Assembly (NCBI GenBank): GCA_026706425.1
Contig: JAPOYW010000705.1
Location: 1-40,321, forward strand
Source: Gammaproteobacteria bacterium
GTDB lineage: Bacteria > Pseudomonadota > Gammaproteobacteria > Pseudomonadales > Azotimanducaceae
Length of the DNA: 40,321 nt
Direction: 5' to 3'
Part shown: positions 1 to 9,125 of the stretch, one piece after another
How positions within the stretch are numbered: the stretch's first letter is position 1
Layout of the letters: every line of letters starts with the position of its first letter
Notes under the pieces: generated by a model
Seen by the model: only the letters and a program-made list of their open reading frames with translations
What the model was told of the DNA's origin: nothing
Databases searched by the model: none
Position numbers and translations under genes: made by a program

Positions 1-176
1 AGCACAGCGGCGTGGCGCTCCTCGAAGGCGTCGGAGATGTACTTCAGGAAGATGAGGCCCAATACGACATGCTTGTACTCGGCAGCGTCCATCGAGCCGC
101 GAAGCGCGTCCGCCATCGACCAGAGTTCGGATTCGTCGATGCCGATGGGAGAATTGGTGCTTCCGTTGCCGGGCAT
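1..176 (-). CDS. hsdM: Type I restriction-modification system methyltransferase subunit HsdM, N-terminus (runs off window)
   Basis: Minus-strand translation from ATG at 176: [58 protein letters not shown], the typical HsdM N-terminal signature. Not in the ORF track because it is truncated by the window edge. Confidence 0.9.
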   Translation of the reverse strand, partial: MPGNGSTNSPIGIDESELWSMADALRGSMDAAEYKHVVLGLIFLKYISDAFEERHAAV

Positions 177-242
177 GCGACGGCTGTCCGTCTGTGGCGT
201 TGGAAGCGATTCTAACAACGCGGTAGGTGATCGTCGCCTCGC
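121..242. repeat. Imperfect direct repeat, copy 1 (hsdM 5' end plus upstream region)
   Basis: cagagttcggattcgtcgatgccgatggga... and cgacggctgtccgtc.gtggcgt...caacgcgg...tcgtcgcctcgc recur at 2448-2598. Confidence 0.75.
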
Positions 243-511
243 AATAGCGGACGGGCCGCGTTGCGGCTGCGCAGCTCTCTGGCGGCTGAGAAGACCGCCC
301 GAGGCGGGCATGGCGCGAACGCCGTCATGGCCAGCATGTAGGCCGGTGCCACTCAGGCTTAGTCGCGTTGGCCTTCCCCCCTCTCGAACCGTTGGTGCGG
401 GGCAACGCGCCTACGCGGGTGCATGCACGGAGTACGTAGCGACGTTATGATCGTGAGCTGGTCAGTTCAACGCGAACCAGTGAAGCTGGTGCTTCGGTTC
501 GTCGGTCAATA

Positions 512-808
512 GTGCTCTTGTCGCAAGCTCTCAACGCATTCGGGGTAGTCTTGGACATCGCGGGCTTCACCATCCTGTTCGCGCTGGCCCTCCCCGCAGT
601 CATGAGAAGGAACTTCGTCACTTCCGACCGGGTTGGCCTCGACGGCGTGGAACCGGATTTCAGCGCATTCGAGCAATTCGGGAGTCGCCTGGAAGCAAGG
701 CGACGCGAGGAGAAGCGGGGAAAACGGCAGACATTGTGGTATTGCACTGGGGGTCTGATGGTCCTAGTCGGATTCACGCTGCAACTCATCGCGTTGTTCG
801 TTTCATAG
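512..808 (+). CDS. Small hypothetical membrane protein
   Basis: 98 aa, GTG start, two hydrophobic segments (VVLDIAGFTILFALALPAV and GGLMVLVGFTLQLIALFVS) flanking a charged linker; the antisense ORF 445-789 lacks coding-like composition. Confidence 0.6.
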   Translation: MLLSQALNAFGVVLDIAGFTILFALALPAVMRRNFVTSDRVGLDGVEPDFSAFEQFGSRLEARRREEKRGKRQTLWYCTGGLMVLVGFTLQLIALFVS

Positions 809-990
809 CGAGGACAACCCGCGTCGAGGAGTTCGGTCGGTCGCCGTGCTTCCGCTCGCAGCGTGGTAGACCAAAGACAAAGAAGGTCGCGCGGGATGAC
901 CAGTTTGGCGTCCTGGATCCGCTACCGAGCGACCCCCAATGAAGCCTACAATCCTAGGACTAAGGCGATGATTGGTCGCGAGGTTAGCGG

Positions 991-2046
991 ATGAGCACAG
1001 GTTCGGAGTCTTCCAAGGTCTACCTTGTCAGGGGAGGTCGTAGAGGAGAAGACGAGGAATACGCGCTGCAGAACAACGTGGCGGTTGTCGGGTTTCACGA
1101 GGTGGGGTCACTCGAGGGGCTAGCAGATTATGACGCGATTTTGGAACTGGTTAGATCTGGCTACCCCGATGCCAAGAGCCGCCGGACGGGCAACTTCGCG
1201 CGCCAGCTCGCTAGCTTCGCGTTGTCGATTCAAATCGGGGACTTGATCGTCCTGCCGCAGAAGCGGACGTCGCAGATCGCGATCGGTCGCGTTACGGGGC
1301 CGTATCGCTATCAGAACGTGGGCGGAAGCCTTCGGCACACACGGCCTCTTCAGTGGTTGCAGACGGATATTCCGAGGACGAGATTCCGCCAGGACCTGCT
1401 GTATTCCTTCGGGGCGTTCATGACTGTGTGCAACATCTCTCGCAACGACGCCGTTGGCCGGGTCCAAGCGGTGCTTAGAGGGGAGCCGGACCCAGGGATG
1501 AAATTGTCAACCGGGGCGGAGTCTCAGTCGCAGCGAGAGGAAGAGACCGATGGGGAGGCCGACTTTCGCGAGCTGGCGCATGATCAGATCGTCCACGAGA
1601 TTCAGACCCGGTTTTCGGGGCACGCGCTCACGGGCCTAGTCGAGGCAGTGCTCAGCGCAGAAGGGTGGACCACAACCCAGTCCCCTCCCGGTCCAGACGG
1701 TGGTGTCGACATACTGGCCGGCCGAGGACCGCTCGGGTTGGATCCTCCGAGGCTCTGCGTGCAGGTTAAGTCTCAGACAAGCCCGACGGACGTAACCGTC
1801 TATCGCGGGCTGCAGGGGACCATGCAGTCATTCAAGGCCGAGCAAGGGCTTCTGGTGTGTTGGGGCGGGTTCAACAGGGCAGTCCTACAGGAGTCAAGGC
1901 AGAGTCACTTCACGGTGCGCCTCTGGGGCAGCGGTGATCTCGTCGCGGCAGTCTACCGAACGTATGAGTCGCTCCCGGCGGAGATCCAAGCGGAACTGCC
2001 ATTGGAACGGGTATGGATGAAGGTGCCCGAGGAATCCGATGGATGA
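991..2046 (+). CDS. Mrr-like restriction endonuclease with an N-terminal PUA/EVE-like region
   Basis: C-terminal GPDGGVDILAG...LCVQVKSQTSPTDVTVYRGLQGTMQSFKAEQGLLVCWGGF matches the Mrr_cat PD-(D/E)XK pattern (D-x(n)-QxK). The N-terminal QIGDLIVLPQKRTSQIAIGRVTGPYRYQ resembles PUA-like small beta domains. Confidence 0.8.
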   Translation: MSTGSESSKVYLVRGGRRGEDEEYALQNNVAVVGFHEVGSLEGLADYDAILELVRSGYPDAKSRRTGNFARQLASFALSIQIGDLIVLPQKRTSQIAIGRVTGPYRYQNVGGSLRHTRPLQWLQTDIPRTRFRQDLLYSFGAFMTVCNISRNDAVGRVQAVLRGEPDPGMKLSTGAESQSQREEETDGEADFRELAHDQIVHEIQTRFSGHALTGLVEAVLSAEGWTTTQSPPGPDGGVDILAGRGPLGLDPPRLCVQVKSQTSPTDVTVYRGLQGTMQSFKAEQGLLVCWGGFNRAVLQESRQSHFTVRLWGSGDLVAAVYRTYESLPAEIQAELPLERVWMKVPEESDG

Positions 2047-2198
2047 CGCGCCCTCTTGGCGGAGCAGTCGCTAAGACGCTGGACGGCGCGCAACATAGTC
2101 TCGATTGCCATGACGAGTTGCCTCATCGTTTCTTCGCCAACACGGTTCTTGGTGTCCGCCGGCCGTCCACAGTTGGGGAGGTCGTCCACTGCTCCCTG

Positions 2199-2450
2199 CT
2201 AGCCCTGAGGTTTCGGTGGGCAGATGTCCGGCCGTCGGACTAGACCGGCATGCGGAACATCGTGCGGGGCATCAGATCTCCGAAATCGCTCACTGGCCAT
2301 CGCCCCGAACATGCGGAAGAGGTCAAGCAGGTTCGACTTGCCAGCCCCGTTGGGTCCAATGAGGACGTTCAGCGATCCGAGTTCGAACCGTTCGAGCGAA
2401 GTGATCGACTTGAAGCCTCGGCCGGTCAGACGGCTGACGCTAACAACCAG
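2199..2450 (-). pseudogene. Truncated AAA ATPase (RecF/SMC-like, overcoming-lysogenization-defect type) N-terminus
   Basis: Minus-strand reading: SRLTGRGFKSITSLERFELGSLNVLIGPNGAGKSNLLDLFRMFGAM, with Walker A GPNGAGKSN, then degenerate sequence and a stop at 2199-2201. Confidence 0.7.
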
Positions 2451-2530
2451 AGTTCGGATTCGTCGATGCCGATGGGAGGATTGGTGGCGTAGGTCGTCGC
2501 GGTGGCGCGTTGCGGTCGTCCGCCGGGCAT
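2426..2530 (-). pseudogene. Truncated second copy of the hsdM 5' end
   Basis: Minus-strand [44 protein letters not shown] is identical to the hsdM at 1-176 before the reading diverges and stops. Confidence 0.75.
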
Positions 2531-2598
2531 GGCGACGGCTGTCCGTCGGTGGCGTCGGGCAGCGACTCTACCAACGCGGCGGAGGGTCGTCGCCTCGC
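2448..2598. repeat. Imperfect direct repeat, copy 2 (hsdM 5' end plus upstream region)
   Basis: Same blocks as 121-242, with about 30 bp of extra sequence inside the coding part. Confidence 0.75.
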
Positions 2599-2720
2599 GT
2601 TTTCCCACGATGTCTCACGGCACAAGTCGGCAATGTCTGCCAGCGCCGTAGGGCTTTCTCCGGCATACGGCGCCACATCCAGTGTGCACGGTGGTATGTT
2701 TCGACCGCCGGAGACAAACG

Positions 2721-3182
2721 ATGAAAGCCACGGTGATCGACACGCTGCGATTCGCCAACCGCCTCAAGGAAGCAGGCTTCGCGCCTGGGCAGGCGGAAGC
2801 CATGTCCCGCGCCTTCAACGACGAATTTGCCCAGGGAATGGCGACCAAGCAGGATCTCGGCAACGCCGTAACCGAACTGAAGGGCCAAATCGCCACGGAA
2901 GTCGCCAGGGTGGATGCCAAGGTGGATGCGATGGACGCCAAGTTCGAGGGCTCCTTTCGAGCCGTGAACTCGAGATTCGATGCGATGGAAGTCCGGTTCG
3001 ACGCAATGGACGAGAAGTTCGGTGCCCTATCCGCGCAGTTCGCTGCCCAGAGCCGCTACGTCTTCCTCGTCTTGGCGCTAGTCGCCGGGTTGGGACTCTA
3101 CAACGCAGTGGCGCCACATTTTGCCGCAACCACCGCAACCGGGCCCGTGGGCAAGCAGCCGGCAACGAACGCTCCCGCCTAG
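2721..3182 (+). CDS. Coiled-coil protein with C-terminal membrane anchor (DUF1640/CCDC90-like)
   Basis: MKATVIDTLRFANRLKEAGFAPGQAEAMSRAFNDEF..., heptad-like DAKVDAMDAKFEG..., C-terminal hydrophobic VFLVLALVAGLGLYNAV. Paralog of 20193-20678. Confidence 0.8.
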   Translation: MKATVIDTLRFANRLKEAGFAPGQAEAMSRAFNDEFAQGMATKQDLGNAVTELKGQIATEVARVDAKVDAMDAKFEGSFRAVNSRFDAMEVRFDAMDEKFGALSAQFAAQSRYVFLVLALVAGLGLYNAVAPHFAATTATGPVGKQPATNAPA

Positions 3183-3239
3183 GCAAGCCAAGGTTCGCAT
3201 CGGGCGGATCGTCCGAGTTCCGGAGCGTGATGGCGGGGC

Positions 3240-4322
3240 TCAGGCGAAGTTCTCGTCCGTCGCCGGCTGTCCACCACGCAGGCGTGCCCAGAAGTCGGCC
3301 TCGGCGGCACTCCGCTGTGCAGCCCGGAGCAGCGTCTGCGGCGAGATCGTGGTTGCAGCAAGGCGCCGGTCGAAGTCTTCGGACAAAGGAACGCCCCGCA
3401 ATCGCAACGTCTCCGTCGCCGCGTAGGCGAGCGCTTCACGGCGTGCCGTTTCCTGACCTTGCTCCAAGCCGCGCGCGAATCCTGTCCTATGGCCAACGTC
3501 GTGCGAGCGGCGCATGTAGCCTGCGATCTGTACGTCGTCCATCGGCCCGGTGCCGTCGCGGTCGCCGAGAGTCCGACCGACCCGCACCAGGCACTCGATG
3601 GTAGACGACGATACGGGCGCCTCGTTCAACGCGGCGTGAATCTCGAGCGCCCCCCAAGTGGGCAGGGCCACGCTCTCGGCACTCATCCGATAGTCGCCCC
3701 GGTCGAGAACGTAGATCGTGAGCCCGGGGACCACCCGGCGCGGGCGGCTCGGCGTCGGCTCGTCGGGCGTCTCCACCCAGACCTCGCGGAAACCCCAGCG
3801 AGCGTAGACCCCAAGCTTGTGGCGACGCACGTCCGTCGTGTTGTCGACTTCGAGAACCACGTCCGGTCGCGGATCCCGGCCGATGACCGTCCTGCGCCCG
3901 CTCGGTATCCACACGCCGGGGCGCAAGTAAACCGATTGATCCGGGTGCATCCCTTCAGCCGTTTGCCCGGCCCCGTCCACGGTGACCATCTTCAAGGCAC
4001 CGCAACACAGGATCGGCGAGCCACGCTCCATCTCGACCCGCGTGAGAAGGCCCGGCAACCGGCCGCCCGGGATTTCGTGCACCGGCGAGCCATCGCGGCA
4101 GATCAACGCGGTACCGCGCTCTCGGCTCCAGTACTCGTCGCCGCCCTCGTAGTTGTCGAATTGCTCGAGCGTCATCGGGATGGGGACGCAGCCCGGGTAG
4201 TCCGGGTCTTCCGGGCCGTCGTAGTCCTCGACGAATTCCCGCAGACGATCCTCGTCGAACCGACCTTCCGCAGTCTCGTAGCTGGGTCGGCCCGGTGCAA
4301 CCGACAATGCAGTTTTCGCCAT
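3240..4322 (-). CDS. Uma2-family putative endonuclease
   Basis: Start MAKTALSVAPGRPSYETAEGRF. Core RPDVVLEVDNTTDVRRHKLGVYARWGFREVWVETPDE fits the Uma2 PD-(D/E)XK pattern; C-terminal tail ARREALAYAATETLRLRGVPLSEDFDRRL. Confidence 0.8.
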   Translation of the reverse strand: MAKTALSVAPGRPSYETAEGRFDEDRLREFVEDYDGPEDPDYPGCVPIPMTLEQFDNYEGGDEYWSRERGTALICRDGSPVHEIPGGRLPGLLTRVEMERGSPILCCGALKMVTVDGAGQTAEGMHPDQSVYLRPGVWIPSGRRTVIGRDPRPDVVLEVDNTTDVRRHKLGVYARWGFREVWVETPDEPTPSRPRRVVPGLTIYVLDRGDYRMSAESVALPTWGALEIHAALNEAPVSSSTIECLVRVGRTLGDRDGTGPMDDVQIAGYMRRSHDVGHRTGFARGLEQGQETARREALAYAATETLRLRGVPLSEDFDRRLAATTISPQTLLRAAQRSAAEADFWARLRGGQPATDENFA

Positions 4323-4607
4323 GTCCAACTCCTTTGGGATTGCCCCAGGGACAGGTGCGACGCAAAAAAAGTATAGCGGAGTCAGTAGTTTAAGCGTAAC
4401 GCACACGACTGTACGCCGACATGTCGCCAAGCCGCTGATCTCGCTGGCAATACCGATCACGCTCGAATGCGCGCTTGGAGGGTGCGTGAACGTCCTCCTC
4501 CGCATTTCGGCGTTGTCACAAGGTCAACGCCGGGCAGAAGGTCGGCGTACCTCGCACGTAGCGTTCTTGAGGAGGCACCTTCTGTGCAGTTGAAGAAAGC
4601 CGGGCGA

Positions 4608-4703
4608 ACGGCGTAGGGGCGAGGCTTGTCCTCGCCCGTGTGCGCCCCAACACGGGCTTCGGTCCGTCGACGCGGGCGACCACAAGGGTCGCCCCTACGG
4701 CGT
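4608..4703. repeat. REP-like palindromic intergenic repeat
   Basis: acggcgtaggggc (4608-4620) is nearly inverted in gcccctacggcgt (4691-4703); internal hairpins ggcgaggcttgtcctcgcc and gggcgaccacaagggtcgccc. Confidence 0.6.
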
Positions 4704-4723
4704 GGGTTTGAGGCGGAGTCTCG

Positions 4724-6223
4724 CTAGTCCTTCACGGTACCCCGGACCGCTCCCTTGAGCCGGTCCGCCTCGAAAAGCAGATCGTCCCCGAACCGCTTCC
4801 TGCCTTGGGCGGCCGGGCCGACCACGTCGATCTGACCCCGGCCGATCACCGCCTCGCGCGAACCGTCGCGCGCCGGGTCGGCGAACCGTGCGAAGAACGC
4901 ATCGAGCTTGGCCTGCAGAGCCTTGTGCGTCTGCCTGTGTTCGTCCCGATCGATGAGGTTGTATTCCTCGTCCGGATCGTTGGCGAGATCGTAGAGTTCG
5001 TGGCCGCCGTAGGGATAGCGATGCACGTATTTCCAGTCGGCCGTGCGGACCATGCGCGTCGGGCCGTATTCGTCGAACACCACGACGTAGTCGTCGCCGT
5101 CCAACTCCCTGCCTTCGAGCGCACCCCGGAAGCTCAGTCCCGGCAACGAGTCCGCTTCCGGATTCTCGACGCCGACATACTCGAGCAACGTCGGCATCAG
5201 GTCGTAGTGGCTGTGGAGCGTGGCGACGACCTGGCCCTCGGGAATGTGTCCCGGTCGAGACATCAGCATCGGGACTTTGACCGACGTATCGAACATGTTC
5301 GGCGGAAACGTTCCGTTGCCCTTGCCGTAGATACCGTGGTGCCCCATGTTCATGCCGTTGTCGCTGGAAAACACCACGAGCGTGTTCTCGCGTTCCCCGT
5401 TCCGCTCGAGCCAGTCGAGCAGGCGTCCCACATTCTCGTCCATTTTCGTGAGCGCCGAGAAGTAGCCGCTTAGGGCCTCTTTCCTACCCTGGGCCGTGAA
5501 GCCGAGCGAACCGGACGACCCCTCCTTGGCCAACTGATGCGGGTGCATGGGAAGGTCCGGCGTGGACGCGAACGGGCAGTTCCGATAATAGTCGTCCCAC
5601 AACTCGGCCGGGTGATGTTCTCGCTGCCAGGGCGCATGCGGCGCCGTGAAGTGGACGTTCAGGCAAAACGGCCGTCCGGTGTCCTTGTGCTGCTCCAGAA
5701 ACCGCAACGCATTGTCCGTAAACAGATCGCTCGCGTATTGGTTCGTCTCGTAGGCAGCGCCATCGCGAATCATCGACGGCGCGAAGTACGCGCCGGCACC
5801 GTAGGCATGCACGTCCCAGAACTCGAAGCTTTTCTGCGGCTTTTCGGAAAAGCCCATGTGCCACTTGCCGCTCAAGGCGCACGTGTAGCCGGCCGCGGCC
5901 AGGAAATCGGTGTAGGCCGGGATGCCCGCAAGGTATTCGATCGCCTCGTCCCCCGGCTTCCCGCCCGCACCGAAGGCCAGGTTCGTGTTCCCTGCGCTCA
6001 GGAAGTCATGGATACCGTGCTGCGATGGGATCCGTCCGGTCAGGATCGAGGCCCGTGCGGGCGAGCAGACCGGCGAGGTGCAGAAGAAACTGGTGAAACG
6101 CAATCCGCTCCCTGCCAGCCGGTCGAGATTCGGCGTGCGGATCTCCTCATTGCCGGCGCATCCCATGGCCCAATAGCCTTGGTCGTCGGTCAGGATAAAC
6201 AGAATGTTCGGTGTATCGGTCAT
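4724..6223 (-). CDS. Sulfatase (type I, Cys-type)
   Basis: MTDTPNILFILTDDQGYWAMGCAGN...TSPVCSPARASILTGR contains the C-x-P-x-R sulfatase signature and the metal-binding DDQG. Confidence 0.95.
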   Translation of the reverse strand: MTDTPNILFILTDDQGYWAMGCAGNEEIRTPNLDRLAGSGLRFTSFFCTSPVCSPARASILTGRIPSQHGIHDFLSAGNTNLAFGAGGKPGDEAIEYLAGIPAYTDFLAAAGYTCALSGKWHMGFSEKPQKSFEFWDVHAYGAGAYFAPSMIRDGAAYETNQYASDLFTDNALRFLEQHKDTGRPFCLNVHFTAPHAPWQREHHPAELWDDYYRNCPFASTPDLPMHPHQLAKEGSSGSLGFTAQGRKEALSGYFSALTKMDENVGRLLDWLERNGERENTLVVFSSDNGMNMGHHGIYGKGNGTFPPNMFDTSVKVPMLMSRPGHIPEGQVVATLHSHYDLMPTLLEYVGVENPEADSLPGLSFRGALEGRELDGDDYVVVFDEYGPTRMVRTADWKYVHRYPYGGHELYDLANDPDEEYNLIDRDEHRQTHKALQAKLDAFFARFADPARDGSREAVIGRGQIDVVGPAAQGRKRFGDDLLFEADRLKGAVRGTVKD

Positions 6224-6265
6224 GCTGCCTGGTCCACGTTGCCGGCTAAGTTTGCGTGACGGCGG

Positions 6266-6661
6266 TTAGCCTTGAGGCTTCTCCTCCGCGATCTGGATCA
6301 AGTTGCCGCACGTATCGTCGAAAACGGCGGTAATCACAGTCCCGAGGTCTGTTGGCGGCTGTACGAATCGAACACCTTTGGCAACGAGTCGCTCGTGTTC
6401 GGCTTCAACGTCGTCCACGGCGAACGAGGTACTGGGGATACCGTCCTTCACGAGCGCAGTCGTGTACGGACGGACCGCCGGATGTTCGTCGGGCTCGAGC
6501 ACCAACTCCATCCCCTCTGGCGCTTCCTCGGATACAACAGTGATCCAAGCATGACGTCCTAGGGGAATGTTGTGCTTCAGCTTGAAGCCCAGCGTCTCCG
6601 TGTAGAAGCGAAGCGCCTTCTGTTGGTCGTCTACAAAGACGCTGGCCAGGTGAATCCTCAT
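6266..6661 (-). CDS. VOC superfamily (glyoxalase/bleomycin resistance) protein
   Basis: MRIHLASVFVDDQQKALRFYTETLGFKLKHNIPLGRHAWITVVSEEAPEGMELVLEPDEHPAV...GNLIQIAEEKPQG. Confidence 0.9.
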   Translation of the reverse strand: MRIHLASVFVDDQQKALRFYTETLGFKLKHNIPLGRHAWITVVSEEAPEGMELVLEPDEHPAVRPYTTALVKDGIPSTSFAVDDVEAEHERLVAKGVRFVQPPTDLGTVITAVFDDTCGNLIQIAEEKPQG

Positions 6662-6928
6662 CTTCAGTCTCCTAGCGTGGAACAAACGGCAAAGGAAGCG
6701 GAGCGACCGGCTGCCGGACTGTACCATGCGAGCGCCCCATGGCCGGTATGGTGTTCCTCGGGCGTGTGCGTCATCCATCCCCGTCAACGCCAGCCTTGCC
6801 GCCACGCCTGGTATTCGGCTGGCCGCAGGCGGTAGCGCGCGATGTTGCCTTCGTGGAGGCTCGTCAGCACGGCGAGGGAAGCCCTGCTCCAGATCATCTC
6901 CTGAAGTGACGTAACGGAGTACCCCGCC

Positions 6929-7209
6929 TCACATGGCAAGCTGCGCGTGGGTGCCGATGCGGATCAACTCTACGACGTCGGGACCTCGCTTGCGGTAGGC
7001 AAGGACCGGTCGGGCCGCAGATGACAGTCACGACAATCGTTGTACTGTCCCTTCATCGGATGGTCCACGTAACGGGAAGGCAGCCGTACATCGGGCGCGA
7101 GAAGCTCAAGCGCTTCAAGCAAGGTGGCGTCGAGATGCCCACCATGCTCGCCCCGTTTGACTCTCTTGAAATCGCGCCGAAACTGCGCGGTCCGCTTGAC
7201 CGTGCGCAC
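6929..7209 (-). pseudogene. YafQ/RelE-family toxin, frameshifted
   Basis: MRTVKRTAQFRRDFKRVKRGEHGGHLDATLLEALELLAPDVRLPSRYVDHPMKGQYNDCRDCHLRPD, then in the neighbouring frame VLAYRKRGPDVVELIRIGTHAQLAM* ending at 6929. A one-nucleotide shift near CGGCCCGACCGGTCC separates the halves. Confidence 0.8.
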
Positions 7210-7232
7210 GAAGGGAAACCGCGCTGCGGTCC

Positions 7233-7490
7233 TCAGTCGTCCCGGTCAAGTTCGGCGAGCGCTTCGGCAGGCGTCCCGAGTTCGGCAACATCACCGCGCC
7301 GCGCAGCCTCGATGGCCTCGACAGTGGTGGCATTGGGGACCAACGCCCCGAAGTCGGGCCCGCAACCCGCCGCCGCCTGCTCAAGAACGATGCGCACGGT
7401 CTCGTCGATAGTGAGGCCCTGCTCCGCGAGTTGGCGCGCAGCCTCGTCCCTGACTTGATGTTCGACGGCCACGCGCACAGTAACCTTCAT
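7233..7490 (-). CDS. DinJ/RelB-family antitoxin
   Basis: MKVTVRVAVEHQVRDEAARQLAEQGLTIDETVRIVLEQAAAGCGPDFGALVPNATTVEAIEAARRGDVAELGTPAEALAELDRDD. RelB/DinJ ribbon-helix-helix pattern, directly upstream of the toxin. Confidence 0.85.
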   Translation of the reverse strand: MKVTVRVAVEHQVRDEAARQLAEQGLTIDETVRIVLEQAAAGCGPDFGALVPNATTVEAIEAARRGDVAELGTPAEALAELDRDD

Positions 7491-7734
7491 TCCGGGCTCC
7501 CTGCTGTCTTGCGGCATGCCAAGACTATTGAAGTCATTTGCGATTCTACACCGTGCCCCCTCAGAGGAGATATTGAACCCACGCGAATGTCGGATCGTGT
7601 CCGCCACGATCAGACGACGCTCCTGCGTGCGACAGATCCCTGGTGAGTGGCGGGCGCCACACAGCCCCGAGGCTTGTCGCAGGAGGCGCCGTTGCAGGCG
7701 TCGCGTGCCCAAGATCGCGGGCGTTTGGAGCCTG

Positions 7735-7770
7735 ATGAGGGCGACCGCAAGGGTCGCCTCTACGCGCTCT
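7735..7770. repeat. REP-like hairpin related to 4608-4703
   Basis: gagggcgaccgcaagggtcgcctctacgcgc shares gggcgacc.caagggtcgcc.ctacg with the repeat at 4675-4700. Confidence 0.5.
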
Positions 7771-7854
7771 TCCGAGGCGGAAGCCCGCGAACGAACGCGG
7801 GAAAACCTGCGACAATGGCGCGTTCCACCTACTAAACGCCCGAGAGAGCCACGC

Positions 7855-9102
7855 ATGTCAGACTCCCCCTTGCCCGTCGGCGACCCGGCGGCACTTGGTT
7901 TCGATCCCGACCGCTTAGCCCGCATCGGGCCTGCAATGCAGGCCTTTGTGGACAACCGCCGCGTCCCGAATCTGGTCACGCTCGTCGCCCGTCACGGCCA
8001 GATCGTCCACCACCACGCCTGCGGTGTCCTGGACCTCGACGACGACGCGCCCGCCGGACTCGATACGTTGTTCCGCATGTATTCGAATACCAAGCCCATC
8101 GCCGGCGCGGCGACGATGGTGCTGTACGAACGCGGCGTGCTGACCCCGGACGATTCGGTCGGTCGCTACCTGCCCGAGTGGCGGGATCTGCAGGTGCGCC
8201 GGGCCGACGAGCCGATGATGACCGAGCGCGCCCGGCGCGGCATCACCATCCGCGACTGCTTGACCAACACCACGGGGCTTTCCAACCCGGGCACGATGCC
8301 GCACTTCTACCGCCAGCAGTATCGCGACACCCTCACGAAACTCGGCTGGATACCCGGTGACGACGATGCGCCGCGTCTGAACAACCGCGAACGGATCCGG
8401 GCGCTCGCGGAACTGCCGCTGGCCGCCCACCCCGGCGAGCAGTTCGGCTATCACGTCGGCTATCCCGTGCTTACCGCCGTCCTCGAGGAAGCAAGCGGCC
8501 AGCCCTTGGACGAGTTCTTCCGGGAGGCGATCTTCGAGCCCCTGGGCATGGACGACACCGACTTCTATGTCGCCGACGACGCGGTCCACCGCTTCGGTGC
8601 CAACTACGCGCCCCGGGAAGTGGACGGCGAGATTCGCCTGGTGGCAGTCGAAAAGGCTAAGAGCAGCGAGAAGGTCGTCGGCCCCAAGACCGAGTTCTCG
8701 GCCGGCGGCGACATGGGCGGCGTGCTGTCAACGGCAGGCGACTACGCCCGGTTCGGGCAAATGCTGCTGAACGGCGGCGAGTTGGACGACGTGCGCGTGC
8801 TCGGCCGCAAGACCGTGGACCTGATGATCGGCAACCACACCGGCGACATGGTCATCCCCATGACGGGACCGGGGTTCCACTGGGGGCTCGGCGTCGCCAT
8901 GTACCACGGTCGCGGGCGCCCACCATTGATCCGGTCGGTCGGCACGTACGGCTGGGGCGGCGCCGCCGGAACCACCTACTTCGCGGATCCGGCCGAGGAC
9001 CTCATTGGCGTGTGCCTGACCCAGGTGATGTCCCACGGCATGATGCCGAAGAACACCTACCAGGAGGACTTCCAGCGGCTGGTGTATCAAGCGCTCGTTT
9101 GA
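7855..9102 (+). CDS. Serine hydrolase / beta-lactamase class C family
   Basis: MSDSPLPVGDPAALGFDPDRLARIGPAMQAFVDNRRVPNLVTLVARHGQIVHHHACGVLD...LFRMYSNTKPIAGAATM, with the SxxK motif SNTK and C-terminal GWGGAAGTTYFADP. Confidence 0.9.
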   Translation: MSDSPLPVGDPAALGFDPDRLARIGPAMQAFVDNRRVPNLVTLVARHGQIVHHHACGVLDLDDDAPAGLDTLFRMYSNTKPIAGAATMVLYERGVLTPDDSVGRYLPEWRDLQVRRADEPMMTERARRGITIRDCLTNTTGLSNPGTMPHFYRQQYRDTLTKLGWIPGDDDAPRLNNRERIRALAELPLAAHPGEQFGYHVGYPVLTAVLEEASGQPLDEFFREAIFEPLGMDDTDFYVADDAVHRFGANYAPREVDGEIRLVAVEKAKSSEKVVGPKTEFSAGGDMGGVLSTAGDYARFGQMLLNGGELDDVRVLGRKTVDLMIGNHTGDMVIPMTGPGFHWGLGVAMYHGRGRPPLIRSVGTYGWGGAAGTTYFADPAEDLIGVCLTQVMSHGMMPKNTYQEDFQRLVYQALV

Positions 9103-9125
9103 CCGACGAGAAAGACCGTCGGCCG

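Noticed and set aside
6784-6897. 37-aa minus-strand ORF MIWSRASLAVLTSLHEGNIARYRLRPAEYQAWRQGWR
   Set aside because: Looks like a possible C-terminal gene remnant but too short to assign; AGGAG lies directly against the ATG with no spacer.
7491-7979. N-terminal extension of the antitoxin ORF
   Set aside because: No RelB/DinJ homology before MKVTVRV (7490); extension overlaps a REP-like repeat and the opposite gene.
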